Source of the DNA: Luteibacter yeojuensis | GTDB taxonomy: Bacteria; Pseudomonadota; Gammaproteobacteria; Xanthomonadales; Rhodanobacteraceae | Direction of reading: 5' to 3' | Assembly: GCF_011742875.1 (NCBI RefSeq) | Contig: NZ_JAAQTL010000003.1 | Location: 62,001-126,000, forward strand | DNA length: 64,000 nucleotides | Shown: in pieces, positions 51,686 through 59,683 of the stretch | Numbering within the stretch: the stretch's first letter is position 1 | How the letters are laid out: each line of letters starts with the position of its first letter | Notes under the pieces: generated by a model | Told to the model about the DNA's origin: nothing | The model's database searches: none | Seen by the model: only the letters and a program-made list of their open reading frames with translations | Translations under genes and position numbers: made by a program

Positions 51686-51778
51686 TGTATGAGCCGGCAT
51701 GCCGGCGAGGCAGGTCGCCTCGCCGCTTCGTTGGCCCTCGCCGCTATAGCGGCTCCTACAGGAGGTAGGAGCCGCTCA
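51686..51778. repeat. variant REP pair plus a half unit
   Basis: The left arm is changed to GAGCCGGCATGCCGGCGAGG, so the hairpin is kept although the sequence differs. The right arm is the standard form. An extra half unit (GTAGGAGCCGCTCA) follows and contains the stop codon of the aldo/keto reductase gene. Confidence 0.8.
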
Positions 51779-52723
51779 TGAATCGCTGGCGGCTTTCAAG
51801 GTCGCCAATTCTTCGGCCGTAAGCACCAGCGACGCCGCCTTCGCGATGTCGTCCAGCTGCTCCACCGACGTCGCGCTCGCGATCGCGGCCGCGATCGCGG
51901 GCTGGGCCATCACCCAGGCCAGGGCGACTTGCGCGGGCGTGGCGTGCTGCGCCTCGGCGACCTGGTCGAGTGCGGCAAGTACCCGCGAGCCGCGCTCCCC
52001 GAGGTACGACTTCACCCTTCCGCCGCGCGCCTTGCTCTTCCCGAGATCGGCTTCGCTGCGATACTTGCCGCTCAGGAAACCGCTGGCCAGCGAGTAGTAG
52101 CTGATGACGCCGACCTGCTCCTTCACGCACAGTGGTTGCAGCGCTTCCTCGAAGCCCTTTCGATCCATGAGGTTGTATTCGGGCTGCATCGATTCGTAGC
52201 GCGCCAGCCCTTTTGCCGCGCTGGTATCGAGTGCGTCCTGGAGGCGCGTGGACGCGTAGTTGGACGCGCCGACGACGCGCACCTTGCCGGCCGTCACGAG
52301 GTCGTCGAACGCGCGCAACGTTTCCTCGAGGGGAACCTTGGGATCGTCCTCGTGGGATTGGTAAAGATCGATGCGGTCCGTGCGCAGGCGGCGCAGGGAG
52401 TCCTCGACGGCCTCGCGGATGTTGGTCGGCGACAGGCCGGGATAGCGGGCCCACTTGCCCACCTTCGTGGCGATCACCACCCGGTCGCGCTTGCCGCTCC
52501 GCGCGAGCCAGTTGCCGATGATCGTCTCGGATTCGCCACCTTCGTTGCCGGGCACCCAGGCTTCATAGACATCGGCGGTGTCGATGAGGTTGAAGCCGTG
52601 GTCCACGAAGGCGTCCAAAAGGTCGAACGAGCGTGGCTCGTCGACACTCCATCCGAACACGTTGCCCCCGAAGGCGAGCGGAGCCACATGCAGGGGCGAA
52701 CGGCCGAGTTGGCGAAGCTTCAT
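51776..52723 (-). CDS. aldo/keto reductase
   Basis: The product is 315 residues. The tetrad is visible as Asp and Tyr in DTADVYEAW, Lys in IATKVGKW and His in DLYQSHEDDP. The cofactor-side helix has ASATSVEQLDDIAKAA. It belongs to the AKR11/12-like NADP(H) reductases, cytoplasmic, with unknown substrate; it is a different subfamily from the reductase at 20054. Start ATG 52723 is 6 nt after GGGAG. The stop lies in a REP half unit. Confidence 0.9.
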   Translation of the reverse strand: MKLRQLGRSPLHVAPLAFGGNVFGWSVDEPRSFDLLDAFVDHGFNLIDTADVYEAWVPGNEGGESETIIGNWLARSGKRDRVVIATKVGKWARYPGLSPTNIREAVEDSLRRLRTDRIDLYQSHEDDPKVPLEETLRAFDDLVTAGKVRVVGASNYASTRLQDALDTSAAKGLARYESMQPEYNLMDRKGFEEALQPLCVKEQVGVISYYSLASGFLSGKYRSEADLGKSKARGGRVKSYLGERGSRVLAALDQVAEAQHATPAQVALAWVMAQPAIAAAIASATSVEQLDDIAKAASLVLTAEELATLKAASDS

Positions 52724-52790
52724 GCGTCATCTCCCTTGGGGCGGAAAACACCCATGATGACGCAAGCCAGGTTGAAGCGGCGTGTCTGCC

Positions 52791-52979
52791 TCAGCAGGTG
52801 GCGCAGGTCGGCTGGAGCGGGGCACGGAGGGACGGCGTGTCGCAGCAGGGCCGCGCGGGCGTCTCGGTCCGGCGGACGCCGGCCCCGCGATCCTGGTCGC
52901 CACGCCCCAGGCGGAGCACGAGTTCGCGATCGACGATATGGCCATGCATGAAGGCCAAGCCAGTGAAAATCGATGCCAT
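52791..52979 (-). CDS. small protein of unknown function divergent to LysR
   Basis: The product is 62 residues beginning MASIFTGLAFMHGHIVDREL. A strong ribosome site (GGAGG, 5 nt) precedes the ATG. It has no membrane helix long enough to be certain, and it has a Cys-rich end (CCDT, CATC). I recall similar short xanthomonad proteins with an LxFLHGHIxD motif, but I cannot name the family. It may be the target of the divergent LysR regulator, or the first gene before the aldo/keto reductase (68 bp). Confidence 0.5.
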   Translation of the reverse strand: MASIFTGLAFMHGHIVDRELVLRLGRGDQDRGAGVRRTETPARPCCDTPSLRAPLQPTCATC

Positions 52980-53045
52980 GACAACCTCCAGCGGGAGCGC
53001 CGCAATGCCTTGCGACTACAGGGGAGCTAAAGGGTGCCCGTTCCG

Positions 53046-53078
53046 CGGGTTCGCAAAAAGCGATATGTTTGCAACCCG
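53046..53078. promoter_or_regulatory. dyad upstream of the LysR gene
   Basis: CGGGTTCGCAAA and TTTGCAACCCG form an almost perfect inverted repeat with a 10-bp AT-richer centre, 19 bp before the LysR start. The size and place fit a LysR recognition site for autoregulation and control of the divergent ORF. Confidence 0.5.
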
Positions 53079-53096
53079 GTCTTGAGGATTTTTCAC

Positions 53097-54020
53097 ATGT
53101 CCCGGTTGCCGCTCGGTCAGCTTCAGGGGTTTGTCCTGGTCGCCCGCACGGGCAAGCTCTCGCGCGCCGCGGAACAGCTGAACCTGACCGTCAGCGCGCT
53201 CAGCCACCAGATCCGCAACCTGGAGGAACGCCTCGGACGTTCCCTGTTCGACCGCGGTCCGCGGGGTGTCACCCTGACCACGGAAGGGGCCAACCTCCTC
53301 GAGGCCATCGGCCACCATTACGAAGGCATCGAGCAAGCGCTCGGCCGCTACGAGGGGCGCCATCAGGACGCCGTGACGCTCAGCGTGCTTCCCTCGGTGG
53401 CCTCGAGCTGGCTCGTGCCGCGCCTGCCGCGCCTCGTCGGCAAGCATCCGGAGCTGGAGCTGAGCCTGCATTCGTCCGTATCGGTGGTCGATTTCGACCG
53501 CGAGCCCACCGTCGACGTGGCCTTCCGTTACGGTCTCGGCTCCTGGCCGCGCACGAAGGCCGACCGCCTGTTCGACGAATACATCGTGCCCATCGCCAGC
53601 CCGTCCCTGGTCCGTCGCATGGGCGGCCTCCCCGGGACGTCGCTCGAGGGCTGGCCGCTGCTCGGCGATCCCTCGGGTCGCTGGAACAACTGGGCCGAAG
53701 CCTTCGGCATGCCCCTGCCTTCGCGCTATGTCGCCCGCTTCGACAACACCGAGCACCTGCAGCGCGCGGTACTGGAGGGCATGGGCGTGGCCCTCGGCCG
53801 ACTGGTCATGGCGCGCTCGCTCATCGAATGCGGCGCGCTCACCGTGCTCTGCGAAGAGCGCCTGCGTGTCACGGAGGCGTACTACCTCGTCTATCCCAAG
53901 CGGTCCGAAGCGCACAGCGGCGTCTCCCGTTTCCGCGAATGGCTGCTCGCCGAGGCCAGGGAATACGAGGAAGGCCTGGGCGACGGCACCCGCCTTGGCG
54001 CCTGGCGATACCTTCCCTGA
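53097..54020 (+). CDS. LysR-family transcriptional regulator (GcvA-like)
   Basis: The product is 307 residues. An N-terminal winged helix-turn-helix (LQGFVLVARTGKLSRAAEQL, then LTVSALSHQIRNLEERLG) is followed by a periplasmic-binding-protein-like effector domain (about 90-295) beginning TLSVLPSVASSWLVPRLP. This start of the effector domain is typical of the GcvA/AmpR branch. Start ATG 53097 is 8 nt after GAGGA. The gene is divergent from the small ORF at 52979 with a dyad between them. The ligand is unknown. Confidence 0.9.
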   Translation: MSRLPLGQLQGFVLVARTGKLSRAAEQLNLTVSALSHQIRNLEERLGRSLFDRGPRGVTLTTEGANLLEAIGHHYEGIEQALGRYEGRHQDAVTLSVLPSVASSWLVPRLPRLVGKHPELELSLHSSVSVVDFDREPTVDVAFRYGLGSWPRTKADRLFDEYIVPIASPSLVRRMGGLPGTSLEGWPLLGDPSGRWNNWAEAFGMPLPSRYVARFDNTEHLQRAVLEGMGVALGRLVMARSLIECGALTVLCEERLRVTEAYYLVYPKRSEAHSGVSRFREWLLAEAREYEEGLGDGTRLGAWRYLP

Positions 54021-54143
54021 GCTGCCTCTTGCCCGATTCACAATCGGATAGAACCTACGAGAACGCGCGCTCCCGCGCCATGGCTTAGTCGACCTGCCTC
54101 GATTGGAATAGCTCCCCTCTGAGCGACGGCGGGGCCGCATCCA

Positions 54144-54750
54144 ATGAAAGCAGCAGGGGAACACGGCGGATGCGCGATGCGCCCGCTCGCACTGGCGATT
54201 GTACTCACCACCCTGGGAACGCCGGTCGTGTCGCGAGCACAGCAGGTACCGGATCCTGCCACAGGCGCCCACCGCCCGAAGATGGATTCAGCCGCGAACG
54301 GTGTGCCGGTGGTGAATATCGTTGCTCCCAACGCGAAAGGTATTTCGCATAACAAGATAAATTCGAAATATAAATCCGGGATTTCCCATTGATGGCCGGA
54401 CACATAATTGTGTGAACTGCTCGGTTGCGACAGATGCAACACTTGCGGGCAACCCGGCCTCTGCGTTGCCGATCAGCTCGACTACTGGAGTGCCAATCTC
54501 GGTACTAGAGAAGCAGTTTGGAGCCAGGTTTCAGAGCATGAAAGGCTCGGACGAGATATACGCGACGATATTAGGTGCTGGTCCGGGTGCAAGGGGCATA
54601 GTCTTCGGAGCAACGGAGGATGGTCGGCTTGGTCATGTCTTCAACGTGGTAAATCAGAATGGCGTGGTTCGGTTCCTTGACGGGCAAACAGGCCAAGTTG
54701 CAAATTTTGAGCAATTTAAAGTATTTAAATTATTGAGGACAAACAAATGA
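54144..54750 (+). pseudogene. remnant of a two-partner-secretion effector (TPS start fused out of frame to papain-fold toxin)
   Basis: Codons from 54144 give a signal peptide and the very beginning of a TPS/FHA-type secretion domain: ANGVPVVNIVAPNAKGISHNK. At about 54357 the reading frame changes. From 54361, in the +1 frame, the sequence reads INPGFPIDGRTHNCVNCSVA, then ATDATLAGNPASALP and GHVFNVVNQNGVVRFLDGQTG, a Tox-PL (papain-fold glutamine deamidase-like) C-terminal domain with Cys, His and Asp of the triad. About all of the intervening large protein is missing. No TpsB/CdiB partner is seen. If the toxin part is translated, GTG 54412 (339 bp) is the open start, but that begins after the first Cys of NCVNC. 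Confidence 0.7.
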
Positions 54751-55031
54751 TTGACTACAACGTTGCTCTGGCTAAGGTGAACGAGCATCTCGGGAAATCC
54801 GAGATGGCTTTGCAAGTTACTAGTTGCGATGAGTTTCCGGTAGGTTGGCTGTTCTACTATCAAACCAAGGAATACCTGGAGACGGGGGACCCCTCATCCC
54901 TTCTTGCAGGGAATGGTCCGATGTTGATCGATCGAGAAACTGGCGATCTTTTAATTCTGGTGACGTATAGGCCGGTGGAGGTGCAGATCGAAGAGTACGC
55001 GCGACGTAGAGGGCATGCTATAGGCGGTTAG
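54747..55031 (+). CDS. Imm35/YrhB-like immunity protein
   Basis: The product is 94 residues. The diagnostic segment is FPVGWLFYYQTKEYLETGDP, followed by LAGNGPMLIDRETGDLLIL, the pattern of Imm35/YrhB-domain immunity proteins that accompany papain-fold toxins. The start overlaps the toxin stop (ATGA), so toxin and immunity were one translation unit. It is cytoplasmic and intact, which suggests continued protection against a toxin from related strains even though the local effector is broken. Confidence 0.8.
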   Translation: MIDYNVALAKVNEHLGKSEMALQVTSCDEFPVGWLFYYQTKEYLETGDPSSLLAGNGPMLIDRETGDLLILVTYRPVEVQIEEYARRRGHAIGG

Positions 55032-55138
55032 CAGGCTGTTGAGAAGCGGCTGTTTCCTCGCCTAGTGGCTTCTACAAACGGCGGGACCGCTGGCTTCGGA
55101 AATTGCAGGCGCAGTAAGAGAGAAGGTGGCGGAAATTA

Positions 55139-55384
55139 ATGTCGATGGATCGGCCGGGTATGAGAATAATTAGGGTATTCCGGATCTTGGTCGTGGGTTA
55201 TTGGTTCTTTGCGGTCGTTTTTGCTTTCTCATTAGGGATTCCCTACATCGAGAGCCTACTGATGGGTTGGAGGTTTGATCTCAGGGCCGTGTGGTTCATC
55301 GCTTTCAAGGGAGGGCCTCTTGCTGGATCTATTGGGATGCTATTGGCAAGCATCCGCCTACCGGCGCCGCGAGATCAGAATTGA
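55139..55384 (+). CDS. small two-helix membrane protein, copy 1
   Basis: The product is 81 residues with two membrane helices (about 12-35 and 48-70) and a short charged end (LPAPRDQN). Base composition is clearly more AT-rich than the chromosome around it. A second, frameshifted copy lies 127 bp downstream. Alignment with that copy favours the start at ATG 55160 (MRIIRVFRILVVG). Family unknown; the position after a toxin-immunity pair suggests accessory or immunity cargo. Confidence 0.6.
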   Translation: MSMDRPGMRIIRVFRILVVGYWFFAVVFAFSLGIPYIESLLMGWRFDLRAVWFIAFKGGPLAGSIGMLLASIRLPAPRDQN

Positions 55385-55510
55385 TGGAGGTGGATAGAAC
55401 TTGATGTCCTCGGTTCCAGCAGGATAGCTAAGAACCGAGAGCCGTATGGCAGCCGGCGACTGATTGGACTCGCGATGCCAGCGCTAAAACAACTAGGATA
55501 GCCGTAGACA

Positions 55511-55746
55511 ATGCGGTCAGTCATGAAAATAAGTATGGTCTTTAGACTTCTCCTCGTGGGCTTAATCCATTTTGCAACGGTTTTGGATTCGCTTTGGTAG
55601 TTCCGTACATTCATTTCTTGATTGTTGGTTTGGAGTTCGATGTGAAGGCGGCATGGTTTATTGCCTTCAAGGGTGGGGCTCTAGGCGGCATAGTTTCAAT
55701 GTTGCTAGCGAGCATTCATTTTCCTCCGCCTCGGGATGAGGTTTGA
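55511..55746 (+). pseudogene. small two-helix membrane protein, copy 2, frameshifted
   Basis: Frame 1 starts at ATG 55511 (MRSVMKISMVFRLLLVG...) and stops at 55600. The matching remainder continues in another frame from about 55585: GFALVVPYIHFLIVGLEFDV, then AAWFIAFKGGALGGIVSMLL and PPPRDEV to the stop at 55746. Compared with copy 1 (FAFSLGIPYIE, WFIAFKGGPLAG, PAPRDQN), one T is missing from the run at 55581-55584. This is a duplicated gene that has lost its frame. Confidence 0.8.
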
Positions 55747-55815
55747 CGGGCTTGCGAGTGGGCGAGCCAGGACAGTGAAAAGCCCCACGTTCAGCTAAAG
55801 GGTCGCCCCTTCCCC

Positions 55816-55844
55816 TTGACCGGCCCACGCTGCGGCGCGACAAT
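55816..55844 (+). promoter_or_regulatory. candidate promoter of the mgtA transcript
   Basis: TTGACC (-35, 55816-55821) and GACAAT (-10, 55839-55844) with an exact 17-bp spacer. It gives a leader of about 520 nt before the ATPase start. Confidence 0.5.
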
Positions 55845-56030
55845 TCCCCGGCTGTCGCGTGGCGTTTCGCGTGACGGCATCCTCCTTAGCTTATCCAGGC
55901 ATATGGACGTCTACCCTAGTCGACGCGCCGGCTCCCGCACGCATCGGGTCCCGGCGCTGGCAAAACTCATCGCCCGCGGCGACCGCACCCGGTCGGCCGG
56001 CGCTTTCCTCCGCTAGGGAAAGTCCGGCTC

Positions 56031-56068
56031 TCCTCGTCCGGAAGCCGTGAGCTTCCGTTATTCGAGGA
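56031..56068 (+). promoter_or_regulatory. hairpin that can sequester a Shine-Dalgarno
   Basis: TCCTCG (56031-56036) is the exact complement of CGAGGA (56063-56068), the ribosome site of the 59-codon ORF. Between them CGGAAGC/GCTTCCG (56039-56045 with 56051-56057) forms a perfect inner stem. Folding would block that ORF's translation. Confidence 0.5.
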
Positions 56069-56075
56069 TTGAGCC

Positions 56076-56255
56076 ATGAACCTCCAGCTCGAAAAGACCG
56101 GTCCACGCATGTTCGGTCGCCGTCTCGCCTTCGCACTCGCCCGTCGCCGCGCCACCGGACCCGTGCCGGCCAAGCGCACGGTCACCGTGCCGCGCTCGCT
56201 CGATACCGCCGAAAGCCCGGCGAAACCGGCGGATGGCAAACTCTCGCGGCCATGA
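56076..56255 (+). CDS. small basic protein in the mgtA leader
   Basis: The product is 59 residues (MNLQLEKTGPRMFGRRLAFA...). It is very basic, with ALARRR and PAKRTVTVPR segments, and has no membrane helix. A good ribosome site (GAGGA, 7 nt) precedes ATG 56076. It starts the series of short ORFs leading into mgtA. I do not recognise a family. It may be a regulatory leader peptide rather than a stable protein. Confidence 0.5.
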   Translation: MNLQLEKTGPRMFGRRLAFALARRRATGPVPAKRTVTVPRSLDTAESPAKPADGKLSRP

Positions 56256-56320
56256 ACAGCGACATAGACCCTAACGACACCGCACGTCGGCTTCGCGCCG
56301 GCGCGAACATCATCGGCTGA
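56252..56320 (+). CDS. 22-codon ORF coupled to the small basic protein
   Basis: A 22-residue ORF (MNSDIDPNDTARRLRAGANI...) whose ATG overlaps the preceding stop as ATGA. It ends 52 bp before mgtA. Coupled translation through these two short ORFs could control read-through into mgtA. The coding status rests only on position. Confidence 0.3.
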   Translation: MNSDIDPNDTARRLRAGANIIG

Positions 56321-56372
56321 CGCCGAGGACCGCTCGCGCCCGACCGGACCGGCGTCCGGAAGGCAGCGAGCC

Positions 56373-59003
56373 ATGAAGATCCACACCTCGCAGGCGGCCG
56401 TTGCCGCCAGGACCAACGCCCATGCCGTCGCCGCGGACGCCTACCGTCCCGCGGACGAACTGCTGCGCGCGCTGGACGCGCGTCCCGACGGTCTCGACGA
56501 AACCGCCATTTCGGAGCGGCTGGACCGCGACGGCGTCAACGAAGTCGGTCACGAGAAGCCACCGCACTGGTCGGTGCAGCTGCTGCGCGCCTTCCGCAAT
56601 CCGTTCATCGTCGTGCTGCTGGTGCTCGCGGTGGTGCAACTGTTCACCGAACCCGACGACTACACCGGGCCGACCATCATCGCGGCGATGGTCGGCATCA
56701 GCGTGCTGCTGTCGTTCACCCAGGAATTTCGTTCGTCGCGCGCGGCCGAAGCGCTGAAGGCGATGGTACGGAACACGGCCACGGTGACCCGCCGCGCCGC
56801 GGACGGGCATGCCGAACGCATCGAGGTGCCGGTGGAGGAACTGGTCGCCGGCGACATCGTGCACCTCGGTGCCGGCGACATGGTGCCGGCCGACCTGCGC
56901 CTGCTGGCCGCGAAGGACCTGTTCATCAGCCAGGCCATCCTCACCGGCGAATCGATCCCGGTGGAGAAGGTGGCGCCGAACGGCACCACGGCCGTCGACG
57001 CGTCGGCGGCTCCGCTCGACCTGCCGACGGTCTGCTACATGGGTACCAACGTCGTCTCCGGCAGCGCCACCGCCGTGGTCCTCGCCACCGGTCCGCGTAC
57101 CTATCTCGGTTCGCTGGCACACACGCTCGCCGGCGAGCGCGTGCAGACCAGTTTCGATCGCGGCATTTCCTCGGTCAGCTGGCTGCTCATCCGCTTCATG
57201 GCGGTGATGGTGCCCGTCGTCTTCGTCGTCAACGGCTTCGACAAGCACGACTGGCTGGAGGCCTTCATGTTCGGCCTGTCCGTGGCCGTCGGCCTCACGC
57301 CCGAGATGCTGCCGCTGATCGTCACCGCCAATCTCGGCAAGGGCGCCATCGCCATGTCGAAGCGCAAGGTGGTGGTGAAGCGCCTCAACGCGATCCAGAA
57401 CTTCGGCGCGATGGACGTGCTCTGCACGGACAAGACCGGCACCCTCACGCTGGACAGGATCGTGTTGGAGCGCCACGTCGATCTCGCCGGCGAGGACTCC
57501 GACGAGGCGCTCGAATACGGGTACCTCAACAGCCGCTTCCAGACCGGCTTGCGCAACCTGATGGACAAGGCGGTCCTCGCGCACCGCGACCTCGAGCCGG
57601 CCGCCCGCCGCTTCCGCATCGTCGACGAGATTCCTTTCGACTTCCAGCGCCGGCGCATGTCCGTGGTGGTGACGGACGGGCAGGGCGAGCAGCTGCTGGT
57701 CTGCAAGGGTGCCGTCGAGGAGATGCTGGGCATCTGCACGCAGGCGCGCACCGGCGACGTCGTCGAGCCGATGACCGAGGAGAAGCGGCTCGCCATCCGC
57801 GCCATGACCCACCGGCTCAACGAGGACGGCCTGCGCGTCCTTATCGTGGCGATCCGCCGCGATCCGTCCGGCGACCGCGCATACGGGGTCGCCGACGAAT
57901 CCGGCCTCACCGCCGTCGGTTGCCTGGCCTTCCTGGATCCGCCGAAGGATTCGGCGGCCACCGCCATCCGCGCGCTGCACCACCATGGCGTCGCGGTGAA
58001 GGTGATCACCGGCGACAACGAGGCCGTCACGCGAAAGATCTGCGTCGAGGTCGGTCTCGACGTGGAAGCCTCCGCGCAGGGCCGCGACATCGAACAGCTC
58101 GACGACGCGGCACTCGACGCGATGGTCGGCCGGACCACCGTGTTCGCGAAGATGTCGCCGGTGCAGAAGGCGCGCGTGGTGAAGTCGTTGCAGCGTCTCG
58201 GCCACACCGTCGGCTTTCTTGGCGACGGTATCAACGATGCACCGGCGCTACGCGACGCCGATGTAGGTATCTCGGTGGATACCGCCACCGACATCGCCAA
58301 GGAGTCGGCGGACATCATCCTGCTGGAAAAGAACCTGATGGTGCTGGAGGAGGGGGTGGTCGAGGGCCGCGTCACCTTCGGCAACATCATGAAGTACATC
58401 AAGATGACCGCCAGCTCGAATTTCGGCAACGTGTTCAGCGTGCTGGTGGCGAGCGCCTTCCTCCCGTTCCTGCCGATGCTGCCCTTGCAGATCCTCGTGC
58501 AGAACCTGCTCTACGACCTGTCGCAGCTGTCGATCCCGTTCGACCGCATGGACGAGGAATACCTGCGTCGGCCGCGCAAGTGGGATGCCGGCGACATCGG
58601 GCGTTTCATGGCCTGGATCGGGCCGGTCAGCTCGGTGTTCGACATCACCACCTTCTGGCTGATGTGGCACGTCTTCGGTGCGAACGACGTGGCACACCAG
58701 TCGTTGTTCCAGTCGGGCTGGTTCATCGAGGGCCTGCTCTCGCAGACCCTCGTGGTGCACATGATCCGTACGCGGCGCGTGCCGTTCCTGCGCAGCATGG
58801 CGTCGGCACCGGTGCTCGCGCTCACCGGTGCGATCATGGTGGTCGGCATGCTCATTCCGTACTCGGGGCTGGGCGCGCGCATCGGCATGCATCCGCTGCC
58901 CGGCATCTATTTCGCGTGGCTGGCGCTGACGCTGGCGAGCTACTGCGTGCTGACCCAAGTGGTGAAGACGATCTACATACGCCGGTATGGCCGCTGGCTG
59001 TAA
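56373..59003 (+). CDS. mgtA: P-type Mg2+-transporting ATPase
   Basis: The product is 876 residues, a type P3B ATPase. The phosphorylation motif is CTDKTGTLT (Asp353), with ILTGESIPVEK in the actuator domain, MSVVV...LLVCKGAVEEM for the nucleotide domain and FLGDGINDAPALRDADVGIS for the hinge. About ten membrane helices are visible, with NLLYDLSQLSIPFD near TM6. It imports Mg2+ into the cytoplasm. The long leader with short ORFs suggests Mg2+-dependent control. It is followed by two genes for exported Cys-rich paralogues. Confidence 0.94.
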   Translation: MKIHTSQAAVAARTNAHAVAADAYRPADELLRALDARPDGLDETAISERLDRDGVNEVGHEKPPHWSVQLLRAFRNPFIVVLLVLAVVQLFTEPDDYTGPTIIAAMVGISVLLSFTQEFRSSRAAEALKAMVRNTATVTRRAADGHAERIEVPVEELVAGDIVHLGAGDMVPADLRLLAAKDLFISQAILTGESIPVEKVAPNGTTAVDASAAPLDLPTVCYMGTNVVSGSATAVVLATGPRTYLGSLAHTLAGERVQTSFDRGISSVSWLLIRFMAVMVPVVFVVNGFDKHDWLEAFMFGLSVAVGLTPEMLPLIVTANLGKGAIAMSKRKVVVKRLNAIQNFGAMDVLCTDKTGTLTLDRIVLERHVDLAGEDSDEALEYGYLNSRFQTGLRNLMDKAVLAHRDLEPAARRFRIVDEIPFDFQRRRMSVVVTDGQGEQLLVCKGAVEEMLGICTQARTGDVVEPMTEEKRLAIRAMTHRLNEDGLRVLIVAIRRDPSGDRAYGVADESGLTAVGCLAFLDPPKDSAATAIRALHHHGVAVKVITGDNEAVTRKICVEVGLDVEASAQGRDIEQLDDAALDAMVGRTTVFAKMSPVQKARVVKSLQRLGHTVGFLGDGINDAPALRDADVGISVDTATDIAKESADIILLEKNLMVLEEGVVEGRVTFGNIMKYIKMTASSNFGNVFSVLVASAFLPFLPMLPLQILVQNLLYDLSQLSIPFDRMDEEYLRRPRKWDAGDIGRFMAWIGPVSSVFDITTFWLMWHVFGANDVAHQSLFQSGWFIEGLLSQTLVVHMIRTRRVPFLRSMASAPVLALTGAIMVVGMLIPYSGLGARIGMHPLPGIYFAWLALTLASYCVLTQVVKTIYIRRYGRWL

Positions 59004-59110
59004 CCCCGGCTTGCGCAGGGATGACAGGCTACGGTGAAGCGTGGGCGATAAGGAATATCGCGTTCCCGCGGGGCAGTGCTTCATTAGCGCCTCCCAACGG
59101 AGAAACCGCC

Positions 59111-59569
59111 ATGCTTCGACGCGCCGTCGCCCTTAGTCTCTTCACCCTTTCCCCAGCCTCCGCCCACCACGTCGACGCCATCGACTGGCCGACGAAAGAG
59201 GCCGGCATGGCCCGCTTCGCGACCATGGAATACCTGCTCGGCCTGAGCTTCGAGCGCCTCTGCGGCGACACCTTCTGCGAAGACACCTATGCCAACCTGC
59301 GTCCCATGCAACTGAGTTGCTCGGTGGATGCCCGCAAGGGAACGGTGCGGCAATGCCTGTGGATGTTCTCCGGCAGCAGTACCAGCGTTCACCCGAAGTC
59401 CGGCGCGGTGCGGGCATCCTCACGGGTCTACGCGTGCCGGCTGCCGATCGCCAGGGATACGCCGGTGGATTCGTTGTACGAAGCCCTCCATGGCGCGGAG
59501 CTGCTGCACGCGAAACTTCCGATGACCCACCGCGTCATCTACGACAGCCTGCGCGACTGCCTGCGGTGA
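59111..59569 (+). CDS. secreted Cys-rich protein, paralogue A
   Basis: The product is 152 residues. It has a signal peptide (AVALSLFTLSPASA), then the motif order IDWPTKEAGM, CGDTFCEDTYANLRPM, SCSVD, QCLWMFSGSS, YACRL, TPVDSLYE and LRDCL. Six or so Cys suggest periplasmic disulfides. The whole motif order recurs in the next gene. The family is not one I can name; it could be an exported domain of the DUF-type found in Rhodanobacteraceae. It lies 107 bp after mgtA, possibly in the same transcript. Confidence 0.75.
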   Translation: MLRRAVALSLFTLSPASAHHVDAIDWPTKEAGMARFATMEYLLGLSFERLCGDTFCEDTYANLRPMQLSCSVDARKGTVRQCLWMFSGSSTSVHPKSGAVRASSRVYACRLPIARDTPVDSLYEALHGAELLHAKLPMTHRVIYDSLRDCLR

Positions 59570-59683
59570 GGTCTCCCACATGCCGCCTGCGATTACCGCT
59601 ACACGGGCCCATGGGCATCGAGGGACAGACGCGTGGTCGCGGCGAGGGTTTCATACACCCTCCACCCCAACGGAGACACCAGC

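Larger units (their letters stand above)
55747..56075 (+). promoter_or_regulatory. structured leader of the mgtA transcript
   Basis: About 330 bases without a secure gene. It holds a promoter candidate (55816-55844), a hairpin CGCGACA/TGTCGCG (55836-55859), a possible 37-codon leader ORF (55903-56016, Arg-rich, AGG before ATG) and a hairpin region at 56031-56068. Together these resemble a regulated 5' leader of a Mg2+ transporter gene, although no known Mg2+ riboswitch class is recognised. Confidence 0.5.

Noticed and set aside
53016..54272. 418-codon minus-strand ORF
   Set aside because: It lies opposite the LysR gene, whose domains are clear, and has no start support.
55511..55600. A separate 29-codon gene
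   Set aside because: Alignment with the upstream copy shows that it is the first part of a frameshifted duplicate.
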